From positions 533,606,394 through 533,670,393 of the forward strand of contig OY728143.1 in NCBI GenBank assembly GCA_963277665.1: a stretch of 64,000 nucleotides of DNA, read 5' to 3'. Below are positions 23,919 to 33,678 of the stretch, one piece after another. The stretch's first letter is position 1; the number at the start of each line of letters is the position of its first letter. The notes below the pieces were generated by a model. The model ran no database searches. It was not told the DNA's origin and saw only the letters and a program-made list of their open reading frames with translations. This DNA comes from Viscum album (lineage: Eukaryota; Streptophyta; Magnoliopsida; Santalales; Viscaceae). The position numbers were made by a program, and so were the translations under genes.

Positions 23919-26900
23919 TTACCTTACGGTTATCATTCCTAACTTCTGTTTAATATATTCAAATCTATCAGAAGGTAAAGATTTTGTGAAAATATCAGCA
24001 AGTTGATCTTGCGTTCCGATAAACTGAAGAATAATATCTCCTTTAAGTGTGTGATCCCTAAGAAAGTGATGCCTAATATCTATGTGTTTTGCACGGGAGT
24101 GATGTGCAGGGTTTTTACTTAGAGCAATGGCACTTGTGTTATCACACAAAATTTGAGTTTTAGTAAAACTCAAGCCATAGTCTGTAAGTGTGTGTTGCAT
24201 CCACAACACTTGTGCACAACAACTTCCAGCTGCTACATATTCAGCTTCAGCAGTGGAGAGTGCAACAGAATGTTGCTTCTTGCATGACCAAGAAACTAAT
24301 GAATCTCCTAAGAAATGACAAGTTCCGGATGTACTTTTTCTATCCATTCTACAACCACCAAAGTCAGCATCAGAAAAGCTTTTTAGAACAAAATCATTTC
24401 CAGAAGTATAAAATAATCCTAGATCCATGGTTCCCTTAAGGTAGCGAAAAATTCTTTTAACTGCCTTTAAGTGAGATTCCTTAGGATTGGATTGATATCT
24501 TGCACATAAGCATACTGAAAACATTAAGTCTGGTCGACTAGCAGTTAAGTAAAGTAGACTTCCAATCATACCTCTAAAAGATGTTTGATCTACTGATTTC
24601 CCAGCTTCATCAAGATCTAAAGAGTTTGAGATACCAATAGGAGTACTTATACTCTTCGTGTTGTCATAACCATACTTTTTAAGAAGATCTTTAATATACT
24701 TATGTTGAGATATGTAGGTTCCTTCTGGTTTTTGAGAAATTTGAAAACCAAGGAAAAATGTTAACTCACCCATCATACTCATTTCAAACTCAGATTTCAT
24801 TAGACTAGCAAAAGAATCAGTCAAAGATTGCTTTGTTGAACCAAATATAATGTCATCAACATAAATTTGAACAATCAAAACATTTTTCTTATCTTTCTTT
24901 ATAAAAAGGGTTGGATCTGCATTTCCCTTAACATAGTTATTTTGAAGCAAAAATCCAGTGAGTCTATCATACCATGCTCTTGGGGCTTGTTTAAGGCCAT
25001 ACAAAGCTTTGGTAAGTCTAAAAACATGATCAGGATGTTTTGTATCTTCAAAGCCAGGAGGTTGTTCAACAAAAACTTCCTCTTGAACATAACCGTTAAG
25101 AAAAGCACATTTCACATCCATTTGAAATAGTTTGAAATTAAAGAATGCTGCAAAGGCAAGTAGAATACGGATAGATTCAAGTCTAGCTACTGGAGCATAG
25201 GTTTCTTCATAGTCTATTCCTTCTTGCTGATTATAGCCTTTAGCAACAAGTCTAGCTTTATTTCTAACAATGACTCCATTTTCATCACATTTGTTTCTGA
25301 AGACCCATTTTACTCCAATAACAGAAGTTTCCTTAGGTCTTTCAACCAAGGTCCAGACTTTATTCCTTTCGAATTCATTTAGCTCATCTTGCATTGCTTT
25401 GATCCAATCATCATCACCTAAAGCTTCATCAGTGCTTTTAGGTTCTAGTTGGGAAAGAAATGCTAGATGTTCTACTTCATTTCTTAAGGAACTTCTAGTC
25501 CTTACAGGTTGATTTACATCACCAATGATACTATCACTGGGATGATTCTTAAGAAACATCTGATTTGGGTTTTGTAAAACCTGTTCATCAACATAAGGTA
25601 GAAAGTCTTCTGGGGTAAATGTTTCAGAAGTATCTTCTAGAACAATTTCCTTATCAGAAGGTTCTTCTAACAAAGGTTGACAATCAGTTTTTGAAAACAC
25701 ATCCGAAGATGTAAGTTGGGAAGTTTTAAAAACAAAAGGATCTGACTCATCAAATTTCACATGTACTGTTTCCTCAACAGTACAAGTATTTTTATTAAAA
25801 ACTCTATAAGCCTTAGAGGTTGTGGAATATCCTAAGAAAATTCCTTCGTCTGATTTTGGTGCGAATTTATGTAAGTTATCTTTAGTATTCAAAATGAATA
25901 CTTTGCAACCAAAAACCTTGAAGTAGGAAAGCCTTGGTTTTCTACCATTCCATAACTCATAAGGAGTTTTATTAAGAAAAGGTCTAATCAAAACTCGATT
26001 TATAGTATAACAAGCAGTACTTACAGCTTCAGCCCAGAAATGTCTAGCAATAGAATATTCACTCAACATGGTTCTAGTTATTTCTTGAAGAATTCGATTT
26101 CTTCTTTCAACTACACCATTCTGTTGAGGAGTTCTAGGTGCTGAAAAGTTGTGAGTAATACCTTTCTTACTACAAAAAGTTTCAAAATCAGAATTTTGAA
26201 ATTCTCCTCCATGATCACTATGAATAGTTTTCAATGGAAGGTTTTTCTCATTTTTAACTTGAGCTCTAAAACTTTTGAAATAAGAAAAAGCTTCAGATTT
26301 CCTTGCTAGAAAATAGACCCAAGTAAATCTAGTGTAATCATCAACTAGAACAAACACATAGTATTTGCCTCCAATGCTTCCAGTTTGTGTAGGACCAAAA
26401 AGATCCATGTGCACCAACTGTAATGCATCGGTTGTTGAGACCTCACCGATTGACTTAAAACTAGATTTATGTTGCTTGCCATATTGACAAGGATCACAAA
26501 CTTTAGAAGAATCAAATCTAAGCTCCGGTAGATCCTTAACTAGTTTCTTCTTAGAGAGTTTACATAGGTTTCTAAGATTACAGTGTCCTAGTCTTCTATG
26601 CCATAACCAAGAATGATCTTCCATTGCACTTAGGCAAGGTAAATCTTGGCTTCTTAGGTCTTCTAAGTTTAAGGTGTAAACATTCTCTTGCCTGTTGGCT
26701 GAGAGAATAAATTCTTCCTTGGAATTGTGAACTAAGCATTTATCATTCCTAAAATTCACAAGGTAACCTTCATCACATAACTGACTTATGCTAATGAGGT
26801 TGTGCATAAGACCTTTAACAAAAAGAACATTTGAAATCAAAGTTTTACCTAAAAGAACAATATTACCAATACCAACAATCTCTCCCTTAGCATTGTCTCC

Positions 26901-26987
26901 GAAAGTTACCTTTCCTCCTTTCGTCTTGATAATTTTTTCAAAGAAGCTTTTGTTACCAGTCATGTGCCGGGAACATCCACTATCCAT
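23919..26987 (-). CDS. Pol polyprotein of element A (protease, integrase, RT, RNase H)
   Basis: 1,022 codons, uninterrupted, in Ty1/copia order. It begins with the protease active site [11 protein letters not shown] (residues 1-11); since the true domain starts upstream, this ATG is probably not the natural start (codons are open back to about 27,029). The GAG-pre-integrase zinc region spans residues 129-170 ([16 protein letters not shown]). Integrase has D195, D258 and E294 with the classic 35-residue gap. RT has D624 and YVDD at 709-712. RNase H has D873, E914 and D949. It ends with the [14 protein letters not shown] copia tail. All catalytic residues are present. It lies in the same frame as gag, separated by two TAA codons. 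Best described as an active-looking Sirevirus pol. Confidence 0.95.
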   Translation of the reverse strand: MDSGCSRHMTGNKSFFEKIIKTKGGKVTFGDNAKGEIVGIGNIVLLGKTLISNVLFVKGLMHNLISISQLCDEGYLVNFRNDKCLVHNSKEEFILSANRQENVYTLNLEDLRSQDLPCLSAMEDHSWLWHRRLGHCNLRNLCKLSKKKLVKDLPELRFDSSKVCDPCQYGKQHKSSFKSIGEVSTTDALQLVHMDLFGPTQTGSIGGKYYVFVLVDDYTRFTWVYFLARKSEAFSYFKSFRAQVKNEKNLPLKTIHSDHGGEFQNSDFETFCSKKGITHNFSAPRTPQQNGVVERRNRILQEITRTMLSEYSIARHFWAEAVSTACYTINRVLIRPFLNKTPYELWNGRKPRLSYFKVFGCKVFILNTKDNLHKFAPKSDEGIFLGYSTTSKAYRVFNKNTCTVEETVHVKFDESDPFVFKTSQLTSSDVFSKTDCQPLLEEPSDKEIVLEDTSETFTPEDFLPYVDEQVLQNPNQMFLKNHPSDSIIGDVNQPVRTRSSLRNEVEHLAFLSQLEPKSTDEALGDDDWIKAMQDELNEFERNKVWTLVERPKETSVIGVKWVFRNKCDENGVIVRNKARLVAKGYNQQEGIDYEETYAPVARLESIRILLAFAAFFNFKLFQMDVKCAFLNGYVQEEVFVEQPPGFEDTKHPDHVFRLTKALYGLKQAPRAWYDRLTGFLLQNNYVKGNADPTLFIKKDKKNVLIVQIYVDDIIFGSTKQSLTDSFASLMKSEFEMSMMGELTFFLGFQISQKPEGTYISQHKYIKDLLKKYGYDNTKSISTPIGISNSLDLDEAGKSVDQTSFRGMIGSLLYLTASRPDLMFSVCLCARYQSNPKESHLKAVKRIFRYLKGTMDLGLFYTSGNDFVLKSFSDADFGGCRMDRKSTSGTCHFLGDSLVSWSCKKQHSVALSTAEAEYVAAGSCCAQVLWMQHTLTDYGLSFTKTQILCDNTSAIALSKNPAHHSRAKHIDIRHHFLRDHTLKGDIILQFIGTQDQLADIFTKSLPSDRFEYIKQKLGMITVR

Positions 26988-27023
26988 GTACCAAACATTG
27001 TTGCTGGAACTTTCTTTATTTTC

Positions 27024-27104
27024 CTGAAATTAAGAACAAAGTTAGACTTTCGGAATCCAAACTTGCTTGGATCCGAGATTTCTAGACAACAAAATCTTAG
27101 GTAC
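27024..27104 (-). other. Intron-like segment spanning the gag/pol stop codons
   Basis: gag and pol share one frame but are parted by two in-frame TAA codons (27,044-27,042 and 27,032-27,030). Both lie inside an 81-nt, phase-0 segment that starts GTACCT after Trp616 of Gag and ends with a branch-like CTAAC followed by TTTGTTCTTAATTTCAG. Its removal would join Gag to the frame leading into the protease. The donor is weak, the acceptor good. Stop-codon readthrough is the main alternative. Confidence 0.45.
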
Positions 27105-28952
27105 CCACATTTTCTTGGAAAAATAAGCTTTATGAAAACCTAAGGATTGGGTTTTGTTTAAGGAACAATTTCTTGCCCAGTGACCACCACATTGACACTT
27201 AGTACAAAATGGGGCACTTTGAGGAACAAAATAATTGTTGCTGAAAACAGGTTTTGCATGGGTATAACCAAATCCGGATTTATTTCTTAAAGGTCGTATT
27301 TGAGAATACATCTTATCAAAATTTTCCTTACCATGGGTAAAGTTTGATAAGCACTTCTTTAAGGAAAAAATTTCGGACTTGAGTTTTACAACCAAGTTTT
27401 TATCTTCAAAATCATTAGTTTTGGAACTAGAGTTAGGCTCGAAAACATTTTTATTAGAAATTACTTTTTCTAACTCTTTAGAAAGTTTATTCTTCTCAGA
27501 ACTTACTTCCTCAAGATTTTTTGAAATACTTTCAAAATCAGCATTTTTCTTATCAAGATCTTTAGAAAGATCTGATATCTCTTTAGTAAGAATAGAATTC
27601 CTAGAATTTGCCTTATCAAGTTTCTTGTTGAGTTTGGAATTCTCAATCTCAAGAAGTTCAGCAAATCTAGAGACTTCTTCAAAAGTAGGTAAAGTATTTT
27701 CCTCATCAGAAGATGATTCTTCATCAGAAGAGTTATAATACTTACTATCATTAGGATTTAAGGAAACATTGGTCAATGATTCAGCATTTCGTACCTTAGC
27801 CATAAGACAATGATTATCAATAGGTAATCTGGCTATAAGACCAAGATTCTTCTGTCCTGAAGATTCATATTCAGAAGATTCATCTGAAGAGTCACCACCA
27901 CTGGCACTCCAGGTGTCATTAGCTTTCAAAACTTTCTTAGCTTTAGCTTTGTAATATTTCTTCCTGTTCCTGTCTGAATGCCTTTCCTTTCTTTCTTTCT
28001 TTCTGAGCATAGGGCAATCTGGTCTAATATGTCCTGCTCTCTTACATTCATAACAAGTAACTTCTCCATCTTTCTTATCTTTCCTATCCTTCTTCTTATA
28101 CTTGGATTGAAAGTTTCTTTGTCCAGCTATCTTGTTCATCCTTCGAGCAAGATTGGCTAATTCATTTTCTGAAACTTCACTTTCACTAGATTCGGATTGG
28201 AAAATGACTTTCTTCGATTTAGATCTGGTTACTCTCTCAGGAGTCTTAGCTTTCATCTGATTCGAAGTTGTAGTAAAAGCAACAGTACCATTTCCATTCT
28301 TCTTCTTGATGTTGTCAGCATCTCTCTTCATTCTGGTCTCATGTTGTAGAAGAGTTCCAAATAATTCATCAAGAGTTATTTGAGTAACCTTCCTGTTCTC
28401 ATCTATAGCTGTTCTCTTGGATTCCCACTCATTGGGCATAATGTCAATTATCTTGTCCACAAGAGCTTCATCATCTAAACCTTTCTCTCCCATAGACTGT
28501 AGACTATTGACGATTGTCATAAATCTTTGTTGTACTTTACAGATAGGTTCTCCATAAGGAAAATTAAAGCCATGATATTCAGCTCTAAGCATAGCTCTCC
28601 TAGTCTCAATCACTTTAGAAGTCCCAAAATGAGTAACCTCTAACTTCTTCCATATACAATTAGCTGCTTCACAAGAAGAAATTTGGCTATATATATTTCT
28701 AGTCATTGAACATAATAAAGTGTTGCGTACCTTGTAGTTGAGTTGATATTCTTGCTTCTCCTGGTTAGTAAAGGTTCTGACTTCCTTGTCAGGAATTTTG
28801 TAATCACCAGTAAGCATGACAAAGTTATCTACTCCAGTATTGATAACAAACGTCTTCATACGATCTCTCCAGTATTCATAATCATTACCATCAAATATTG
28901 GTGGCCTTGTAGGATTCAAATTGTCTATCGAACCAACATTCATTCCTGCCAT
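27042..28952 (-). CDS. Gag of element A
   Basis: 636 codons, intact. It packages the element RNA into virus-like particles. Residues 15-210 form a capsid-type UBN2/DUF4219-like domain (RPPIFDGNDYEYWRDRMKTF near 17; PYGEPICKVQQRF near 132; LDELFGTLLQHE near 194). Two CX2CX4HX4C zinc knuckles are present: CYECKRAGHIRPDC (300-313) and CTKCQCGGHWARNC (583-596). Between them lie Ser/Asp/Glu-rich linkers and a long coiled coil (about 424-498). A large Gag with a coiled coil and two separated knuckles is typical of Sireviruses. The ATG at 28,952 begins about 220 nt after the primer site and opens the conserved N-terminal domain, so the start is convincing. Only the stop context at its end is unusual. 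Confidence 0.93.
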   Translation of the reverse strand: MAGMNVGSIDNLNPTRPPIFDGNDYEYWRDRMKTFVINTGVDNFVMLTGDYKIPDKEVRTFTNQEKQEYQLNYKVRNTLLCSMTRNIYSQISSCEAANCIWKKLEVTHFGTSKVIETRRAMLRAEYHGFNFPYGEPICKVQQRFMTIVNSLQSMGEKGLDDEALVDKIIDIMPNEWESKRTAIDENRKVTQITLDELFGTLLQHETRMKRDADNIKKKNGNGTVAFTTTSNQMKAKTPERVTRSKSKKVIFQSESSESEVSENELANLARRMNKIAGQRNFQSKYKKKDRKDKKDGEVTCYECKRAGHIRPDCPMLRKKERKERHSDRNRKKYYKAKAKKVLKANDTWSASGGDSSDESSEYESSGQKNLGLIARLPIDNHCLMAKVRNAESLTNVSLNPNDSKYYNSSDEESSSDEENTLPTFEEVSRFAELLEIENSKLNKKLDKANSRNSILTKEISDLSKDLDKKNADFESISKNLEEVSSEKNKLSKELEKVISNKNVFEPNSSSKTNDFEDKNLVVKLKSEIFSLKKCLSNFTHGKENFDKMYSQIRPLRNKSGFGYTHAKPVFSNNYFVPQSAPFCTKCQCGGHWARNCSLNKTQSLGFHKAYFSKKMWVPKILLSRNLGSKQVWIPKV

Positions 28953-29114
28953 ACTTGAAAATAACTTGGAAACAAACTTGTTAATAACAAAAATTCGGAA
29001 TCAAAAAGTTCGGAATAGGAAAAGTTCGGAATGGATAATCCGGAATGAAAAAGTTCGGAATTGAAAAGTGAGCAAGAAAAACATGAACGTGAGTACAAGT
29101 ATTTCAGTAACCTT

Positions 29115-29173
29115 GGCTCTGATACCAAATGTAAGAATGGTATAGAGTAAGAGGTTTCCAACCTCTGATACCA
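29115..29173 (-). other. Doubled tRNA-Met primer site of element A
   Basis: Minus strand, two bases after the 5' LTR: TGGTATCAGAGG (29,173-29,162). About 35 nt further comes TGGTATCAGAGCC (29,127-29,115), which is the textbook initiator-tRNA-Met primer-binding sequence. The LTR-proximal copy has one mismatch, and its 3' half forms an AGAGGTT-GGA-AACCTCT hairpin (29,166-29,150). Element B has the same pair. Confidence 0.8.
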
Positions 29174-29175
29174 AT

Positions 29176-30936
29176 TGTAGGATCGAAATATAATATGAGA
29201 TGCTCAATATACAAGAGGGGGGGTGAATTGTATACTTTAAAAATTCCTTTGGAACCTTTAAAGTTAGTTATGAATAACTAGAGTTTCCTTAAGAAAAGGA
29301 AAGAACTAAGTTTAACAAAGTTAAACTAAGTTGATTCACAACACCTCTAACACCGAACTAAACTTGGAAAGAGATTCCAAAAGAAGGTTCCGGAAATATG
29401 GTTCCGGAAATTGAAACTTAACAAAAGTTACAATATGAGATTCTACCTTAAAGCGTATAGAATCTAAACTAATCAAAGTAAGTAAGGAAGTATAAGAAAA
29501 TTATACTTTCCTTAAGATACAAAATGCAGCGGAATAAAACAAGTACAAGTAGAAGAACTACTAGTAACAAGATGATAGTCTTTTAACCCAAAGAGAAGGG
29601 TATCCAACAACCTTGGATAAAAGGTCCCTTGATTTATACTTTCAAGCAAGTCTGTCTTACCCACACCAGGGTAAGCCCTCGATACGAAGATCGGTGTATC
29701 TGTCTTGCTATCCCCGCAAGCCCTCAACTTCAAGGTAGTTGGAAACCTCTGTCTTTCTCGACAAGAAAGCCCTCGATCTTTAAGGTAGTCGGCACCTCTG
29801 TCTTTCTCAGCAAGAAAGCCCTCGATCTTTAAGGTAGTCGGCACCCCTGTCTTCCTATCCCCGGAAGCCCTCGAATGTAATCACCAACATTCGGAGTCGC
29901 ACGAAGCTTTGAGAGTTAATAAGAGACTCTCTCTCTAGAAATCACTTCAACAGTATGTATGCACAAAGTTCAAATGTTCATCCATCCATTTGTTTATTCG
30001 TCGTGAGCTTTTTCAAATGAGCTCCTATTTATAGGTGAGGTCGGCTCCTTCTCCAACGGTCATATTTCCCTTAAAGTTCGGAGGGACCTGTACACGTGTC
30101 ACTTAGACAACGGTTAGTTTATAACAAAATGGACGACATCGTTTTATAACAAAGTAAGTGTAACAGAAAGTACGACATCGTTTTAAAACCTAACATAAAG
30201 GTTCGGAATAGAAATTTCGGAGTGAAAGTTCGGAGTGAACAAATTCAGAGTGTATAAAACAATGATATCCAGATTCTGTTTAATGAGTGAATTCGGAATG
30301 AGAATTCGGAATAGGAATTCGGAATAGGAATTTTTCATCAGAAATCGTAATGAGAAATCGTCATCAGAATTCGTAATGAGAATTCGGAATGAGATTTCTT
30401 CATTAGAATTCGTAATGAGAATTCTTCATTGGAATTCGTAATGAGAATTCTTCTTCAGAATTCGTAATGAGAATTCGAAATGGGATTTCTTCATTAGAAT
30501 TCGTAATGAGAATTCTTCTTCAGAATTCGTAATGAGAATTCGTAATGAGAATTCTTCATTAGAATTCGTAATGGGAATTCTTCTTCAGAATTCGTATCCT
30601 GAATCTGGAATAGAACTTAGTCAGAATTCATAACCGGAATTCGGAGTGAAACTTCCTTATAGTTCTTGTCCAGAATCCGAACCCTAAAACAGAATGCTTT
30701 TTATCAGTTTTAATGATTCCGAGAAAGTGAATCCGAATTTCATACTTAAGAAAAATATTAATGAAAATATGATAAGGATAAATTTTTCTTATAAAAGCGT
30801 TTTTCCTTAAGAAAACATTTTTCCTTATAAAAGCAATTTTCCTTACAAAAGCGATTTTCCTTAAAGATAAGGTGTTTGTGATTTTCAAAACAAGAAGGAA
30901 TGGAAAAGTCATAAGGAAAACCTTATTGACTCAACA
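29176..30936 (-). repeat. 5' LTR of element A
   Basis: Same length (1,761 bp) and nearly the same sequence as 18,555-20,315. This LTR drives transcription of the element. Two differences from its partner were noticed, at about 29,743 (A for C) and about 29,846 (C for T). The ends are TG...CA. Confidence 0.95.
30024..30035 (-). promoter_or_regulatory. TATA box of the element A 5' LTR
   Basis: The minus strand reads CCTATAAATAGG, a consensus plant TATA element. An ACCGTTGG motif lies about 20 bases upstream in element direction. It is conserved in all Sirevirus LTRs here (19,403-19,414; around 37,091-37,100). It probably sets the start of the genomic RNA some 30 nt downstream. Confidence 0.7.
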
Positions 30937-30941
30937 TTGAC
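30937..30941. repeat. Target-site duplication TTGAC of element A (right copy)
   Basis: Partner of 18,550-18,554. Outer-LTR sequence resumes straight after it (AAGGTCAAATAGGG). Confidence 0.95.
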
Positions 30942-31529
30942 AAGGTCAAATAGGGTCTCTCATCATATGAACATAAGAGTCCAGTATGATAGATATAGAG
31001 ATCATACCCCAACATAATATAAAGGAACTTTAAAGAATTGACATCAAAGTAGAACTTCAAAACGAGAAGGGTGAAGAACCACTTAAAAATTCGGCAGCCT
31101 AACTGCGCCACTTAAGACATCAAAATACTGAATTGAAGAGATCAAATGGGGTCTCTCATCATGTGATCATAAAAGAACAGTATGATAAATATAGAGATCA
31201 TACCCCAACATAATAAAAATGAACTTGAAAGACTTGACATGAAAGTAGAACTTTGAAAAAGAGAGAGGAGAATGAATCCCTTGAAAATTCGGCAGCCTAA
31301 CGGCGCCACTTAAACTTTCTTAAAAAGAAATGATGAGAGTAAGAGGGGGTCTTTCATCATATGAACATAAAAAGGGCAGTAAGAGGAGTATAAAAGAACA
31401 TCCTCCAAAATAAGAACATGGAGCATAAAAGGAATGACATAAAAGAGATCACTTGAAAAGAAAGAGAGGGGTCGTATCCCTTACCTTAAAATGTAACTCT
31501 TAATCCTCAAAGGTTGGGACCTTGAGGGC

Positions 31530-31534
31530 TTGGG
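31530..31534. repeat. Target-site duplication TTGGG of element B (left)
   Basis: TTGGG here and at 37,952-37,956. The empty site in the partner outer LTR (GGGCTTGGGGGCACA near 42,826) contains it once. Confidence 0.92.
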
Positions 31535-33225
31535 TGTAGGATCGAAATATAAAATGAGATGCTCAATATACAAGTGGGGGGTGAATTGTATACTTTAAAA
31601 ATTCCTTTGGAACCTATAAAGTTAGTTATGAATAACCAAAGTTTCCTTAAGAAAAGGAAATGGCTAAGTTTAACAAAGTTAAACTAAGTAAATTCACAAC
31701 ACCTCTAACACCGAACTGAACTTTGAAAGTGATTCCAAAAGTAGGTTCCGGAAATATGATTCCGGAAATTGAAACTTAACATAAGTTACAATATGAGATT
31801 CTACCTTAAAGCGTATAGAATCTAAATGAATCAGAGTAAGTAAGGAAGTATAAGAAAGTTATACTTTCCTTAAGATACAAATTGCAGCGGAATAAAAAAC
31901 AAGTAGTAAAACTTCTAGTAACAAGATATAATTCTTTTAACCCAAAGAGAAGGGTATCCAACAACCTTGGATAAAGGTCCCTTGATTTATACTTTCAAGC
32001 AAGTCTGTCTTACCCACACCAGGGTAAGCCCTCGATACGAAGATCGGAGTCTCTGTCTTGCTATCCCCGCAAGCCCTCAACTTCAAGGTAGTTGGTAACC
32101 TCTGTCTTTCTCAGCAAGAAAGCCCTCGATCTTTAAGGTAGTCGGAACCTCTGTCTTTCTCAGCAAGAAATCTCTCGATCTTTAAGGTAGTCGGAACCTC
32201 TGTCTTCCTATCCCCGGAAGCCCTCGAATGTAATCACCAACATTCGGAGTCACACGAATCTTTGAGAGTTAATAAGACTCTCTCTCTAGAAATCAATTCA
32301 ACATCATGTATGCACAAAATCCAGATTGTTCATCCATCCGTTGTCAGCTTTTTCAAATGAGCTTCTATTTATAGGTAATGTCGGCTCCTTCTCCAACGGT
32401 CATATTTCCCTTAAAGTTCGGAGGGACCTGTACACGTGTCACTTAGACAACGGTTAGTTTATAACAAAACAGACGACATCGTTTTATAACAAAACAAGTG
32501 TAACAAAATGTACGACATCGTTTTAAACTCTAACATAAAGGTTCGGAATAGAAACTTCGGAGTGAAGGTTCGGAGTGAATAAATTCAGAGTGTATAAAAC
32601 AATGATAATCAGATTCTGTTTAATAGGTTAATTCGGAATGGTAATTCGGAATCAGAAATCGTAATGAGAATTCATCATCAGAATTCGTAATGAGAATTCA
32701 TCATCAGAATTCGTAATGAGAATTCTTTATCAGAATTCGTAATGAGAATTCGGAATGAGATTTCTTCATTAGAATTCGTAATGGGAATTCTTCATTGGAA
32801 TTCATAATGTGAATTATTCATTGGAATTCGGAATGGGATTTCTTCATTAGAATTCGTAATGAGAATTCTTCTTCAGAATTCGTATCCTGAATCTGGAATA
32901 GAACTTAGTCAGAATTCATATCCGGAATTCGGAATGAAACTTCTTTATAGTTCTTGTCCAGAACCGAATCCTAAAATAGAATGCTTTTATATCAAAGTTT
33001 TAATGACTCCGAGAAAAAGAATCTGAATCTCATACTTAAGAAAAATATGAATGAAAATATGATAAGGATAATTTTTCTTATAAAAGTGATTTTCCTTAAG
33101 AAAGAAATTTTCCTTATAAAAGCAATTTTCCTTAAGAAAGCAATTTTCCTTAAAGATAAGGTGTTTGTGATTTTCAAAACAAGAAGGAATGGAAAAATCA
33201 TAAGGAAAACCTTATTGACTCAACA
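31535..33225 (-). repeat. 3' LTR of element B
   Basis: 1,691 bp with the same TGTAGG...CTCAACA ends as element A. It differs from A's LTR by substitutions and by the arrangement of the GAATTC minisatellite (about 32,635-32,935). Confidence 0.93.
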
Positions 33226-33530
33226 ATCTCCCCCTTTTTGGAAAGCACAAACATACTTACGAAAAATATATTCTAAGAAGAAAGAAACATATTAAAGATT
33301 ATCTCCCTTGGTTTAAGAATATAGATGAATACGACTAACTCCCCCTTAGGCTTTGAAACTCTAAGGATCGTATTCATATTTCTGGAGTGATGTTTCTTTA
33401 AGAAAAACTCCCCCTTAAACAAACTCTTATTAGAGTTCTTTTTCCTCGGGTATTTTTTTCTTTCTCCCCCTTTGATAAACTCTTATTAGGGTTTCCTCTT
33501 TTTCTTAAGGATCTTTTCCTTCTCCCCCTT
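33226..33530 (-). other. Five polypurine tracts of element B
   Basis: CTCCCCCTT on the plus strand begins at 33,228, 33,339, 33,408, 33,464 and 33,522. The set is conserved in number and spacing with element A, so the whole 3' untranslated block was retained when gag-pol was lost. Confidence 0.85.
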
Positions 33531-33678
33531 TGTGATTTTCAAAAAGAATTGGAGGGAATGGAAAAACTTAACAAAGTACCTGAATGATTAGTAATGACAA
33601 CAATAGAAACAACAAGTACGACTTTCATTAAAATTGGAATCTCGACAACAAAAAAATACAACAAAAAGATCGGATTGG

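Larger units (their letters stand above)
18555..30936 (-). mobile_element. Element A: complete Sirevirus-like Ty1/copia element with a third ORF
   Basis: 12,382 bp on the minus strand. The order in element direction is: 5' LTR (29,176-30,936), tRNA-Met primer sites, gag, pol, a 755-bp spacer with a TATA box, ORF3, five polypurine tracts, 3' LTR (18,555-20,315). Both LTRs are 1,761 bp. By eye I found only two differences between them, both in the 19.1-19.2/29.7-29.9 kb repeat area. gag, pol and ORF3 are all open. Two zinc knuckles and a coiled coil in Gag, repeated polypurine tracts and an extra ORF behind pol fit the Sirevirus genus. It looks very recently inserted and may still be competent. 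Confidence 0.93.

Noticed and set aside
27379..27738. 119-codon plus-strand frame opposite gag
   Set aside because: Antisense of the coiled-coil/Ser-Glu-rich region of Gag. No independent support.
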